NCBI GenBank assembly: GCA_009746045.1
Contig: RPFO01000288.1
Coordinates: 319,758 to 383,757, forward strand
Direction of reading: 5' to 3'
Length of the DNA stretch: 64,000 nucleotides
From: Mesostigma viride
Lineage: Eukaryota; Streptophyta; Mesostigmatophyceae; Mesostigmatales; Mesostigmataceae
Shown: one piece after another, positions 46,701 to 51,300 of the stretch
Layout of the letters: every line of letters starts with the position of its first letter
Position numbering within the stretch: the first letter of the stretch is position 1
The notes under the pieces: model-generated
The model's input: the letters and a program-made list of their open reading frames with translations, nothing else
Told to the model about the DNA's origin: nothing
The model's database searches: none
Translations under genes and position numbers: made by a program

Positions 46701-49700
46701 GTCCTCCCCGCGCGCTGCCTGCCCTCCTGTAGCTTTGCGCCCCTTCGGCATTGCTGCTCAGGGCCAAAAATGGCTCCGACAGTACAGGTTCGTCAAACCA
46801 GAGGTTCGTTTCCCCTGGCTTGCTGTCGCCGCCCTCGTGAAAAGAAAAGAGGCCGACCTTAGCTAGGTGGGTTTGTTTTTGTCCTTTTTTGCGTGTCATG
46901 CGGCCTTGGCCCGGACGGCATTTTTTCGCCACGCAAATGTTGCGTCTGAACAAATGACGCAATGTGGCGTTCTAATTGCCGGCAGCTTACGTAAGGCTGC
47001 CGGGGCTATTAGGTCACATATTGCGTGAGAGAAAGAATCTAGATCTAGTTAATCACTACGCCATGAGCCAAGAAAACTAGACAGTGGCAGGTTTATATCT
47101 CAACGTAGCTCCTGCCACCTGGCCAAGAAAAACTGGCCAAAGTGTTGGCCACGACTGATCCGGATCAGGCCGCACCGGCCTCAAAAGGTATGTCACGTGA
47201 ACCCAATAACCTAGCTATAGCGGCTACCCTTCCATCTCACTATAAAGAAACTATGTTCAGAGAACCACGATTTTATGCACAATTCACAACCTAAATGATG
47301 CACTATGCCCGTGCCACTGTCCTATGGAAGGTTGCAGCTATAGTATATAGATGCAGCCAGCTGTCTGTAAGGACTCCATAATGTTCCTGGCCACACCTGC
47401 GTTGACCTGCACACTCTTCATGGCATGACAAGTCACGCCTGTTAATTTCAACGGAACACCTGCACTGATGACATTAGATCTTTAACTGTCATTAGTTTGG
47501 AGGCTAAGGAATGCGGCGCCGCGGGGGTTTGTTGTTGCTGCGGCCATCGCTGCGGCTGTTTTCTTTGTGGCCCATGGTTCTTGTTTCGCATCCGTATGCC
47601 ATGCACCCTCGCAGGCTGTTCCGTGACCGCACCCTTCCGCTCTCTCTTGTCGGCAGGAGTAAAGTATTACGTCATCGTGACCGGCCTTTATTATCAGTTC
47701 ACGGGCAAATTCCGCCTGACGATTGAGGCAGATGCCCGCGTGAAGGAAGTGCACTCCACCCTGATGGAGATCAAGACAGCGCTGCAGGATGTGCGCTCAA
47801 ATCTGACAGACTGGAAGGAGGATGACCTGAGGTACTGCATCTGGCAAGGGGTCTCCTGCAATCCCACCGAGTATGAAGACATATATGTCGAGGTAGCAGG
47901 ATTGGACCTCTCCGGACGGGGCTTGAATGGCACGGTGCCAGCTGCCCTCGGTCGCCTCACCGCACTCACTAATCTCGATCTCAGTGCAAATGACCTTGAT
48001 GGATTGGTGCCGGCTGCCCTCGGTCGCCTCACCTCACTCACTAAACTTGATCTCAGTGCAAACGACCTTAGTGGGACCATCCCTCCGGAGCTGGCTGGCG
48101 GCCCGGCGGAACAGGACGCACGGAGAGGGGTCCTCGTGAACTTTGCGGACAACCCCCTCATGTCCGGCTGCGTCCCTGAAGGGTTCTCGAAAACTTCCTG
48201 CAATATCAATTGGTCGTGCTTCGACGAATGTTTTTATGGGTGGTGCTGGTTATGTTGGGATACTTGCTATTGGCACTGCTGCACTTTGGGACCCGTGTTC
48301 GAACGTGTGGACGTGCGGGGCACTGAGATCTACCGCGCGTGCCAGTATGCGGGCTCGCCACCTGTGCTGGACTGCCCAGATCAGCGCCTAACATCCTTCA
48401 CCTCCTTTGCGGCATACCTCCCGGAGGGTTTGCGTGAGGAAGACCTGGCATTTTACGATGCCGCCCCAAATGTTATTTCTGATGACCGGGTCAGCACCGC
48501 CTGCTCGCCGAGTATGCAATCCCCGTTCTTCCAGGGCACCACCCGGGTCGATTGCCATGCTGTGAATGCGGAGGGCGACGAGGACAACTGCTCGTTCCAG
48601 GTGACGGTGGCCAGGAACGATCCTGACTATCAGGGGACCGCCGTGGTGGAGCTGCCGGGCATCGGCCCAGAGAGCTTCACGCCCCACGTGATCACTTTCT
48701 TTACCGAGGAGCTCGCCGCCGCAAACTCCCTGAACACGACCAACTTTGTCCGCGTGGACGTCGAGGAGGTGCTGGCGCCCCGCCGCCCCCGCACCCTGCT
48801 GGCCGCGCTCGGTGTGCGCATCACCATCGTGTTCAGCGCCGGTTCGCTCGAGGCCGTTTCGGACGTGGTGAATTGGTTCAACAACAATGGGACGATCGCA
48901 TTGGCCCAGATTTTTGCCAGAGTGCTGGGCGTGCCGGTGAGCACCCCGACTGTGTCTGCGAGAATCAACGGCGGCGCGTGCTGCCTGCCACCATCCCCCG
49001 ACCCCGGCTGCCTGGTGGACCTGGGAATCACCAGCAGCGCGCTGTGTGAGGTGCTGGGCAACGCGACGCAGCCGCACGCCACCCTGAGTGCCATCTGGCT
49101 GGGGCCCGACGCCCAGTGCTCTGAGTGCGCCGCGCTGTGGGACGCCCCGGGGGCGAGGAGCGACCCCCATTTCGTGACGCTGGCGGGCACCCACTTTGAC
49201 TGGATGGGGCAGGGCGACCGCTCCTTCTGCATCATCTCGGACAAGGCGGTGCATGTGAACGCGCACCTGTTTGCGGGCACGGACGGCCGCAGGAAGGGCA
49301 CTTGGATGGACCAGATCGCGGTCCTTCACGGGGGCGACAACGTCGTTGTGTCCACGGGAGCCCCGGCTGGCTTCCCGGGCCTTCACGGGTCTGTCTCCAT
49401 CAACGGCCGTGGGGTATTGAGCGTGGGCTCTTCCTCCTCGACGGTGGTTGCCAAGGGGTTGACCGTGCGGTGCAAGAGGACCCGCACGTGGGTGACGGTG
49501 GAGGGCATCCTGGATCTGGAGGTGGAGGTGGTGCGCGCGAGCACGTGGGAGGCGGGCAAGGGGCCGGGGCGCGACTTCCTGGTAAGGAGATCCGTATTAG
49601 TTCTCTTATTCAGCATGGTGCACAAGGTTTCTTATGCGGTCCTCGATGCGGGTATACATGGTTGATTGTATGCAACGGTTGTGCGATAGAATTACACCAT

Positions 49701-50479
49701 ATCATTCATGGTAGAGTTATTAGGTACTATGTGTTTGCTGCTATGCAAGCGCTGGGCGAATTTAGCACTTTAAGGTATCATGCTACATAGTAGTCTCATG
49801 TATGCATGCTCAAAGTAGGCCCCAGCATGGATAAAGTCTGCTAGTAACCTGCTGGTGCTATTCATGCGTTGTACCTGGTGAGACGGGTTCATTCCGCTTC
49901 CGGTGTTCAGCGGTGTGCATGGCTCACAGCCACTGTCATTAACAGCCGTCGTACGTGTTGTGGGTGCTTGTAAGGAATTGGAAGAGCTCAAACGCACGCC
50001 AGCTGGCAAGGGTGCATGGTGGCATATCCCGCTGGGATGATTAGGGGAAGTGCATAGTAATAATTTCCTTCATAGACTACCGCTATAGGTCATGCGAAAG
50101 CATTGGCATGCCATGGTTCCAGTACGTTTTTTTTTTTTAACTGAAAAATGAAATGTTAACACCCTTGGAAGTGCTGTTAAGTAAATTTTAATCGGGCTGC
50201 ATCCTGTGTTCTCCCTAACCTGGTGTCTCTGCTACTGCGTTGCATGTTCCAATCCCGACAACACACCTTGGCCAGAACTTCCGCGTGCGCGGGCTGAACG
50301 CCACCGAGGACGTCCACGGTGTGCTGGGCCAGACCTTCCGCCCGGCCGCCCACGGTGCCGCCAAAGCTGCATCAAAGGGCATGGTGGAGGGCGCGGACTT
50401 GAAGTACATGACCAGCGACCTGCTGGCGGCCGACTGCACTTTTTCCCGCTTCTCGCCCACAAAAGTGGCCTCTCTGTGA
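26095..50479 (+). CDS. Secreted multidomain protein: subtilase, LRR, hyalin-like and root-cap-like domains (allele disrupted by a retrotransposon)
   Basis: Four-exon gene: 26095-28730; 29687-40537 (interrupted by 29831-39470); 47657-49581; 50276-50479. Without the LTR element and one target-site copy the coding length is 5,976 bases, 1,991 residues, with all phases consistent. Order: signal peptide, about seven 20-22 residue repeats, subtilase-like domain, LRR cap and repeats, two related beta-type domains each next to a plant-type LRR cap, a hyalin-like (HYR) segment, and a root-cap-like C-terminus. It should enter the secretory pathway and act outside the cell or on the surface; no transmembrane segment or GPI signal is evident. 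As sequenced, the retrotransposon in exon 2 brings a stop within about ten codons of the insertion, so this allele should make at most a truncated subtilase-LRR protein. TGTAA at 50553-50557 is a candidate polyadenylation signal. Function is unknown. Confidence 0.85.
28731..29686 (+). other. Intron 1 of the secreted-protein gene
   Basis: GTGAGT to CTGCAG, 956 bases. Nothing recognisable inside; short frames on both strands are without similarity. Confidence 0.85.
29687..29830 (+). CDS. Exon 2, left part: LRR end
   Basis: Continues the LRR: IDLRGNQLSGVIPLAF and LVSLDLRNNTAMIG, ending GIYTATEVPG at the insertion. The GTACCT at 29823 looks like a donor but is simply GTA CCT (Val-Pro) in the uninterrupted frame. 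The last five bases, CCTGG (29826-29830), are the left target-site copy. Confidence 0.9.
29831..30446 (+). repeat. 5' LTR of the exon-inserted element
   Basis: 616 bases, AGTTAACG...CAACT. Contains a TATA-like GCTATATGAG near 30,254 and AATAAA at 30386-30391, as expected for promoter and polyadenylation signals in an LTR. Confidence 0.93.
30474..31259 (+). CDS. Unknown 5' ORF of the LTR element (261 residues)
   Basis: Intact frame starting MPDSMEF just after the 5' LTR. It is Pro/Ala-rich at the start with PPPPPQP, then mainly helical with a Leu-rich stretch (LFQDLAILQLLSRGFRTRERQ), a basic RRRRRRIDPVTGRR patch near residue 210-225 and an acidic tail ending YDYDYCDFRGLD. I do not recognise it. 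Copia elements normally start with gag at this place, so it could be a divergent structural protein or a captured gene. A start inside the LTR at 30375 is possible but would place repeat sequence in the protein. Confidence 0.7.
   Translation: MPDSMEFRIPRDSEILGSPADIAESPAGPSTTPVREDRPVLNPAWQRVVDQAVASSAELRAQQQALLQNLRLPPPPPQPSIVSGFRDYLDSIRALLADFEVHTRAGLQAPSAVAEVSEEIDNAVSSLTGYQRNLANWLSVRSGVIPTITTNLFQDLAILQLLSRGFRTRERQLLLNLVAFLSALREWAPDGWDFLTILTNPLRIVTRRRRRRIDPVTGRRLDPIVIETPVTIEVGQGQEAPAPVANDPIYDYDYCDFRGLD
31382..31885 (+). CDS. Gag N-terminal part of the LTR element (truncated)
   Basis: Begins MAEGRRSKG. It has Asn/Gly-rich sequence, then a charged helical part (TRECKKANKAWSSYVAELKE) resembling the N-terminal half of a copia gag. 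From about residue 157 the frame reads into the inserted GTCCTAAATTTAGGAC sequence (31850 onward) and stops. The remainder of gag resumes at about 33,600 in a different frame. Confidence 0.6.
   Translation: MAEGRRSKGLASGNNNGGAGSGTAHVDDVGVTGEITNIPLNNNTTHAVSGYDLTTQGLLIVNQLQPVTSDSKPKQAEEFVEGLEGFPSLYGGTNYYQIWIGSQTFGKCTDQIKDLTRECKKANKAWSSYVAELKELLEDQRKKVGIHWQDNVNQPAVLNLGLGPKKS
31850..33592. mobile_element. Nested 1.7-kb insertion within gag
   Basis: Bounded by an identical 18-base repeat GTCCTAAATTTAGGACTT at 31850-31867 and 33575-33592; 16 bases of it form a perfect palindrome. A second pair, GGTCCTAAAAAGTCCTA, lies inside at 31868 and 33375. No long coding frame was found. Possible identities are a small DNA transposon or another non-autonomous element; the type is unresolved. 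An intron is unlikely because no GT-AG choice restores the gag frame. Confidence 0.55.
33604..34422 (+). CDS. Gag C-terminal part with zinc knuckle (5'-truncated frame)
   Basis: Open to its left without an ATG, consistent with a broken gag. Begins LLDNKYQGWEVKGDLIQNFL, continues through a helical UBN2-like gag core, a Gly/Ser/Lys-rich linker, and a CCHC zinc knuckle CYLCKGWGHIKKEC (about residues 168-181), followed by an Asn/Lys-rich tail. It overlaps the integrase frame by four bases (34419-34422). Confidence 0.8.
   Translation: MDNKYQGWEVKGDLIQNFLNYCKMVEEGRAHGFNVADSIALTNWLKVSGLDKATRGSLKVMCAPHSTLKAYKVIIKQALEAEELFEGGVPAVKATQAGGRTQGGSKTSEADRSQGGRRGNHNKRKGDHSPDSDRRSHSKSVFRRVGGQPKQGNASDNGGSGQGKSKIQCYLCKGWGHIKKECPSFKKSQGQGSNKNNNNNKRTTTSPRQASLQRAVSKKTTRSSDCLRQPLHTLIHPRGRPGAPMQILYLGNKRVISRFSVAPGHLERYRFL
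34419..36023 (+). CDS. Divergent copia-type integrase
   Basis: 534 residues. Residues about 95-140 contain an H...H...C...C pattern (RIHNMFGH, KACQQ, CKCQ) like the integrase zinc domain. The core then shows D at LQCDIQHIRG (about 164), VCVDRYTKYKVLE, D at IQVDMQFQH (about 216) and E at GAIERAIQEVKK (about 246), with about 30 residues between the last two where most copia integrases have 35. The C-terminal part (VGQKVLAWKEP, KRGSWSPGVVTQV) resembles the integrase C-terminal fold. The last 100 residues are low complexity. Confidence 0.8.
   Translation: MKTSLTAGAAVRMSDPMHPRAGHEGGPLILRETNVQPQRGVKASGGMHVVPAGGPGVGHEQGDSGSESEQDGSQHGDAGQPDSTVLTVPGTASSVYQELGARIHNMFGHATSLSNNFAFRMGRAPLLKACQQAASRCKCQLSSNKPRKSHAKALPQSIGDLQCDIQHIRGMQLLVCVDRYTKYKVLEHLPSMKNRYLLAALQNVRAKFPTTRIQVDMQFQHLKGDPTLPELLVTPREAHGQQGAIERAIQEVKKLIISEDWVPLSAPALVRSAWLRNVEQQLNSRVNFYYDGVAVSPMGLYHGLCPPHVLEGWKHAAHVTFAKLREKDRGWKMLEPQVGQKVLAWKEPSLYGKRGSWSPGVVTQVDEASHACLVSMEDEPKHVHRLSWSYVKPNLMNEGSQAQGSQDLQDFQVPGDITDATTTSVAGESVSPGQVAEVLVEQAARSTAGESTVKPKALTKPRGTSLAGLIGALQRAKKQPKVAKLRWHGNLGLDTALEVDTNSQVPSLGPGLQQGTACLNPAISLCLTSVAGYT
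35996..36139 (+). CDS. Possible aspartic-protease-like segment between integrase and RT
   Basis: In a third frame a short stretch reads VHVKVLGEVFIPILGQ and GPALLGQNFLCQDG before a stop at about 36137-36139. ALLGQNFL resembles the conserved [LI]LG-x-[DN]-FL end of retropepsin-like proteases, and no clear DTGA motif was found in the gag frames. If real, the protease would sit in an unusual place. The DTG/DSG active-site motif itself is not visible, so this is tentative. Confidence 0.3.
   Translation, partial: SDFSGGVHVKVLGEVFIPILGQDTAFCVLEGYQGPALLGQNFLCQDG
36073..37899 (+). CDS. Divergent copia-type reverse transcriptase and RNase H
   Basis: About 600 residues, open to its left without an ATG. 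RVT_2-like features: KFVIKMKEVDGVKVPHVRPV, DYGSVVIDFKRAFLEGD, LKGLEGLRSSPIIW and the catalytic box SLHGDDLHLIAP, which has GDD where copia elements normally have VDD. RNase H follows: MELYVDSSMDSRQ, VSSDVAECRAICEG, LLKTDSMGMVQFV, then the copia-type end IEHIPGVDNPADALTKL. The frame is +1 relative to the integrase frame, so expression needs a frameshift or the copy is defective. Confidence 0.85.
   Translation: MCLGGLSRTCSSGAEFPMPGWVVITSSLLTKEGAGQVPLINFRTTHLSRAVTRTVKRVQVCQGQEPLVDDLILPAASHPSSLGIGPHSLAGHSPINYQGLVKLMSSPIMCPQVTLGLIKSGEDWISKKCVEPVNDLPPARRLLKLKFVIKMKEVDGVKVPHVRPVLNEFKGTGECTAEELYTPGMLHDTWRLLLCVFLGLLNKGLDYGSVVIDFKRAFLEGDADVAQEKWEGKTPFYVRVPAVWKRDIHTEFLKILKGLEGLRSSPIIWRETLNRFLKEHCNLKVSPVDPCLFLGQWEGLPVYASLHGDDLHLIAPTSWLKELISIIKSKFPLGREQWQVENEPLLFVGMEATLVKKGEWRMLLVGGNDYQETLISKLPPTITQALCPMVRGMVAWVAGISRPDLMVIARLPDDMLVELGSAKVADQVRASSGILLSAVDLSQPICMELYVDSSMDSRQVSKVRGRAAGLFVLRQEGLGSLVSWFSRLHKRVAVSSDVAECRAICEGIHTSLYLKELLHQMTSNTPWPLQVTTLLKTDSMGMVQFVHRQMARSRDLDYLLLKELSSLANIEHIPGVDNPADALTKLVQKAAVQYKVLQSLMDPSQQAV
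37900..38849 (+). other. 3' untranslated part of the LTR element
   Basis: 950 bases with no recognisable coding sequence, AT-richer than the genes, ending in the purine-rich tract at 38831-38849 directly before the 3' LTR. Confidence 0.7.
38850..39465 (+). repeat. 3' LTR of the exon-inserted element
   Basis: 616 bases, same length as and apparently identical to 29831-30446. Followed directly by CCTGG and the resumed host exon (GACCCGCATTGC). Confidence 0.93.
39471..40537 (+). CDS. Exon 2, right part: beta-type domain, LRR cap, second beta-type domain
   Basis: Resumes the host frame after the insertion (GTRIAGICGETFETP). A Cys-containing domain of about 120 residues ends LVANETYFVIAAGKAGSDAG then FTLEITEV. 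A plant-type LRR cap follows (WDGPNACNYEGVSC) with a short, partly degenerate LRR (DLGLAGTLDGL, LESVDLSLNPGL), then the start of a second copy of the first domain (SLSLCSKSTNPLDSHETDY). The donor CCAG|GTATGT at 40537/40538 leaves phase 1, matching the next exon. The repeated domain resembles bacterial pre-peptidase-type beta sandwiches, but I could not name it with certainty. Confidence 0.85.
41774..41909 (-). repeat. DIRS terminal repeat A, outer copy
   Basis: 136 bases beginning TTCTATTAACCGTGGAACTCC and ending GCCTTACCC; nearly identical to 42369-42504 (one base indel seen). A C/G-rich spacer separates it from repeat B. Confidence 0.85.
41936..42368 (-). repeat. DIRS repeat B, inner copy
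   Basis: Matches 46840-47273 almost throughout. Contains a hairpin with arms GCCGGCAGC and GGCTGCCGG around TTACGTAA. It joins directly to repeat A at GATT/CTATT. Confidence 0.85.
42369..42504 (-). repeat. DIRS repeat A, inner copy
   Basis: Copy of 41774-41909 directly downstream (on the element's strand) of the recombinase ORF. Confidence 0.85.
42576..45014 (-). CDS. DIRS reverse transcriptase, RNase H and tyrosine recombinase
   Basis: 812 residues. The frame opens in the reverse transcriptase (CAKSDLVSYYYSIEVP); the palm catalytic box is SITIDDLVASNG. RNase H shows VVASDASTYGQGVVYA, HINEKEVRAAVKG and VRLVDSTAALGCL. A linker with an HPNPGP motif (about residues 500-505) precedes the tyrosine recombinase, which has RISEALNLRVGHV (first Arg), HGLRHGGATH (His-x-x-Arg) and VAHYVGLH (nucleophile Tyr). 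The recombinase residues expected for DIRS elements are all present. The start of the RT lies in the next frame upstream. Confidence 0.92.
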   Translation of the reverse strand: MGGPPQDPATPPGHPRGGLHQGWCYCAKSDLVSYYYSIEVPEWWWDYQGLPSVWSTSVGLAGPRRKVWPVLKVLAMGHSHAVALGEAIHEMVLYMTGALDPRRQVNYLSSAGELTLVRDECGQPLRLAIEYKEERAGELQIDLENPPAPMLSITIDDLVASNGRTCEAVNQLITRAIEEGYLPNNLVPSKEKTKMASLEGDELEALGVVHRRNGVLEPTVKQLNLVIAHTQAILTRGRATAEGLAAVLGRWLWLQMLSRSCLSIWQQCFKFISLQGWGQRSWVLWAGVREELECALALAPMLRVDRSAPLAREVVASDASTYGQGVVYATMEPGDVTELARAREVRGYPTLLIPSEVAYAGPRPLSARAQQAITSQQWRVGVRSRWRDPGMHINEKEVRAAVKGVERSARSLANRGKRVVRLVDSTAALGCLAKGRSSSHKLNKQCRRLCALTLATGSRSQWVWTPSALQPADGVSRGQSMATFLAGWVRDLTAEGIHPNPGPPAPVSYLPLLEGKVKPATLLAYRRGLDSLLTWWEAGGRADGSSSRADTLEETFCAYVAWAHFRGYSRQVCVNALMGLQLYYPGMVKRWDLARGVLAGWKTLVPPRAPPPIPWEAAFALASTMVMQGQRLAGLLVVIVFRHYLRISEALNLRVGHVRLQPDVRLGPAQRGALLLRSTKTSKGKTQSVVVEDVMSETILRHCIAGKHAWEAVFPFTYPQFRRIWQAASQALGVAQIFTIHGLRHGGATHDFLAGRSMGDIQGRGRWLSSSTVAHYVGLHRSLEVQLPEVILRAMAACPPRAWRAILKLPST
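44840..45541 (-). CDS. DIRS reverse transcriptase, N-terminal part (frameshifted)
   Basis: Contains KWVDGCFGVAKGVGELRFIV, NRKLGNLLWVDPPKI and LGILVEVYIKAGA, typical of the fingers region of DIRS reverse transcriptases. After the Ala-Gly-Ala at about 44,950 the frame loses similarity, while the neighbouring frame continues with YCAKSDL. A one-base change near 44,950 explains the break. The first 60 residues may be untranslated linker. Confidence 0.8.
   Translation of the reverse strand: MAVGGGQDPPPNPRGACSKGREEALARVKRHCTWHSRRVGGVATGQEQEGADAIYGKQNKYEQLRADAVSLPKAEVAGKARLLDLLAMRPSWREIYASEENCIKPAVVASAKYWNVPKPSRGCSMAEWGKLMSRAAGVGMVAFRERRPKWVDGCFGVAKGVGELRFIVNRKLGNLLWVDPPKILLPHLGILVEVYIKAGATAPRATSCHTTTPSRCPSGGGTTKGFLVCGRLA
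45696..46751 (-). CDS. DIRS gag-like protein
   Basis: 351 residues, first ORF of the DIRS element, starting MPKGRKATGG. It has a basic Ala/Gly-rich N-terminus, a helical middle, an acidic stretch (ENQDDEEDEEGEV, about 180-192), and a conserved-looking C-terminal part (VMTVKPGNWRNMENRKIVM). No zinc knuckle is present, as is usual for DIRS gag. Identification rests on position and length. Confidence 0.7.
   Translation of the reverse strand: MPKGRKATGGQAARGEDGTPTPRAAAASHAPVAFSAKKKQLATLLAKCISPAEAVGAVEQVFGAEDWVTDASSWSSSQLKSVVQLLADHVDVGDVLDARDPNGTLVAKLLAVADLAADEEEDQALPPTTPAQRKMAKPKGAAKVSAGGGAVGKEMRARLATFVGAPPETENQDDEEDEEGEVAAEKFMQGLKAALGGMEGAGSHFKASKGVALPSRAKSVKYRVSERVLPGVLEDASDNGMGIRSWVMTVKPGNWRNMENRKIVMNIALAMDTLLKELGSAAGELVGMEYLMRVVAALLQVEGQGGGGWKVASHLLPLGEEAALSATPAVKAALQTAILLDKLSKAQQVGK
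46840..47273 (-). repeat. DIRS repeat B, outer copy
   Basis: Left terminal repeat of the element on its own strand; matches 41936-42368 with a few substitutions. The element boundary on the plus strand lies at CCACGATT/TTATGC. Confidence 0.85.
47657..49581 (+). CDS. Exon 3: beta-type domain end, LRRs, hyalin-like segment, root-cap-like domain
   Basis: Begins GVKYYVIVTGLYYQFTGK, completing the second beta-type domain. An LRR cap (DDLRYCIWQGVSC) and three good LRRs follow (LDLSGRGLNGTVPAALG, LDLSANDLDGLVPAALG and LDLSANDLSGTIPPEL; residues about 1362-1433). A Trp/Cys-rich segment (CFYGWCWLCWDTCYWHCC) comes next, then a hyalin-like domain (PPVLDCPDQ ... FFQGTTRVDCHAVNAEGD ... CSFQVTV; about 1516-1607). 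The last part (SDPHFVTLAGTHFDWMGQGD then FCIISDKAVHVNAHLF and TWMDQIAVL) matches the plant root-cap domain, distantly like a von Willebrand D fold. The exon ends in phase 0 at a GTAAGG donor. Confidence 0.88.
49582..50275 (+). other. Intron 3 of the secreted-protein gene
   Basis: GTAAGG to TTGGCCAG, 694 bases, with a run of ten T near 50,128. No other feature seen. Confidence 0.85.
50276..50479 (+). CDS. Exon 4: end of the root-cap-like domain
   Basis: 67 residues and a TGA stop. VHGVLGQTFRP and DLKYMTSDLLAADCTFSRF are the conserved end of plant root-cap proteins (pattern VHGVLGQTYRP ... Y..SSLLS.DC...RF). This fixes the frame and the gene end. Phase 0 joins GRDFL to NFRVRGL. Confidence 0.88.
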   Translation, partial: NFRVRGLNATEDVHGVLGQTFRPAAHGAAKAASKGMVEGADLKYMTSDLLAADCTFSRFSPTKVASL

Positions 50480-51300
50480 CTAAGCTATTTTCTCTTTGGG
50501 CCGGCCCTGGTTGGCTGAGTCTGGTGTTGTAGCTTCATCCATTGCGAAGCTGTGTAAGTCGATCCCCGTGCTGGCGTCACTGGGGCGGGCTGTCGCACCC
50601 GACAGATAGTGTGTATTTATGTTTGTGTGTGTGCAGTTGTCATGGGGATTGGGGGGTTGTGTGTGTGGGGGGGGCGTGCTTGCGCAGTCTTCCAACTTCA
50701 GTGTCTTCAGCCTAAGTTTTTGTGGTTGTGTCTGTGTTTGCGGGGGGGGTTGAATGGCTGATTCTGGCGTTGACCATTGCCGCCCATGTTTGTCTCGTAT
50801 GATACAACCCTGTCTTGTGCCTGGAAGCTAGTATGCAGCTGAATATGATTATCCAGCTGAATTTCTGCAACATTAACCCATAGTCCGTAAACACTATCGT
50901 ATACGATAGTGTTTGGGTTCCCGCCAGAAACGGCGCGGCGCCTGTAGCGCCGCGCCACTTCTGACGGAGGACACGTGTCCGGTGGGTCCGGAGACACTTA
51001 GGGACGAAGGTGGTGCATAGGTTTGGGGGGTATATTCGCCATAGCCTGGTTATTACAACGTGAATTGAGAATGTATCACGTGACTTTGGCGGGAAATTTT
51101 CACTCGCGCGCGCGCGTATCGAGATATGGCTGCCAACGTGCCGTTATCACGGAAATTTTTGCGTCTCGCGGCCTGAGACGGTTCAGAATGTCGCTCAGAA
51201 TGATGATGCGTGTTTTTCGTAGGTCAGGCATGGCCAGATTGGTAGGACTGGGAAAATACAGGTAGGAAAATACTGCCTTCTTGGTCTTCAGTGCCATATG
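50480..51300. other. 3' flank with strong palindromes
   Basis: No gene seen. Contains a 26-base perfect palindrome at 50889-50914 (half AAACACTATCGTA) and an adjacent 10-bp stem hairpin at 50932-50956 (arm GGCGCGGCGC, loop CTGTA). Confidence 0.75.

Larger units (their letters stand above)
41774..47273 (-). mobile_element. DIRS-like (tyrosine recombinase) retrotransposon with split direct repeats
   Basis: Two repeat types are arranged as in PAT/Ngaro-like elements. Read on the minus strand: B (47273-46840), the ORFs, A (42504-42369), B (42368-41936), A (41909-41774). There are no LTRs and no target duplication, as expected for recombinase-based insertion. The ORFs encode a gag-like protein, a reverse transcriptase with RNase H, and a tyrosine recombinase. 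One frameshift in the reverse transcriptase suggests the copy is inactive. It sits antisense in an intron. Confidence 0.9.
40538..47656 (+). other. Intron 2 of the secreted-protein gene, with DIRS insertion
   Basis: GTATGT to CGGCAG, 7.1 kb. The flanks 40,538-41,773 and 47,274-47,656 hold no recognised gene. The rest is the antisense DIRS-like element. The intron splits the second beta-type domain: LCAAYPG joins GVKYYVIVTGLY. Confidence 0.8.

Noticed and set aside
48388-49386. Minus-strand frame of 332 residues opposite exon 3 of the secreted-protein gene
   Set aside because: Antisense shadow of the GC-rich coding exon; low-complexity composition and no motif.
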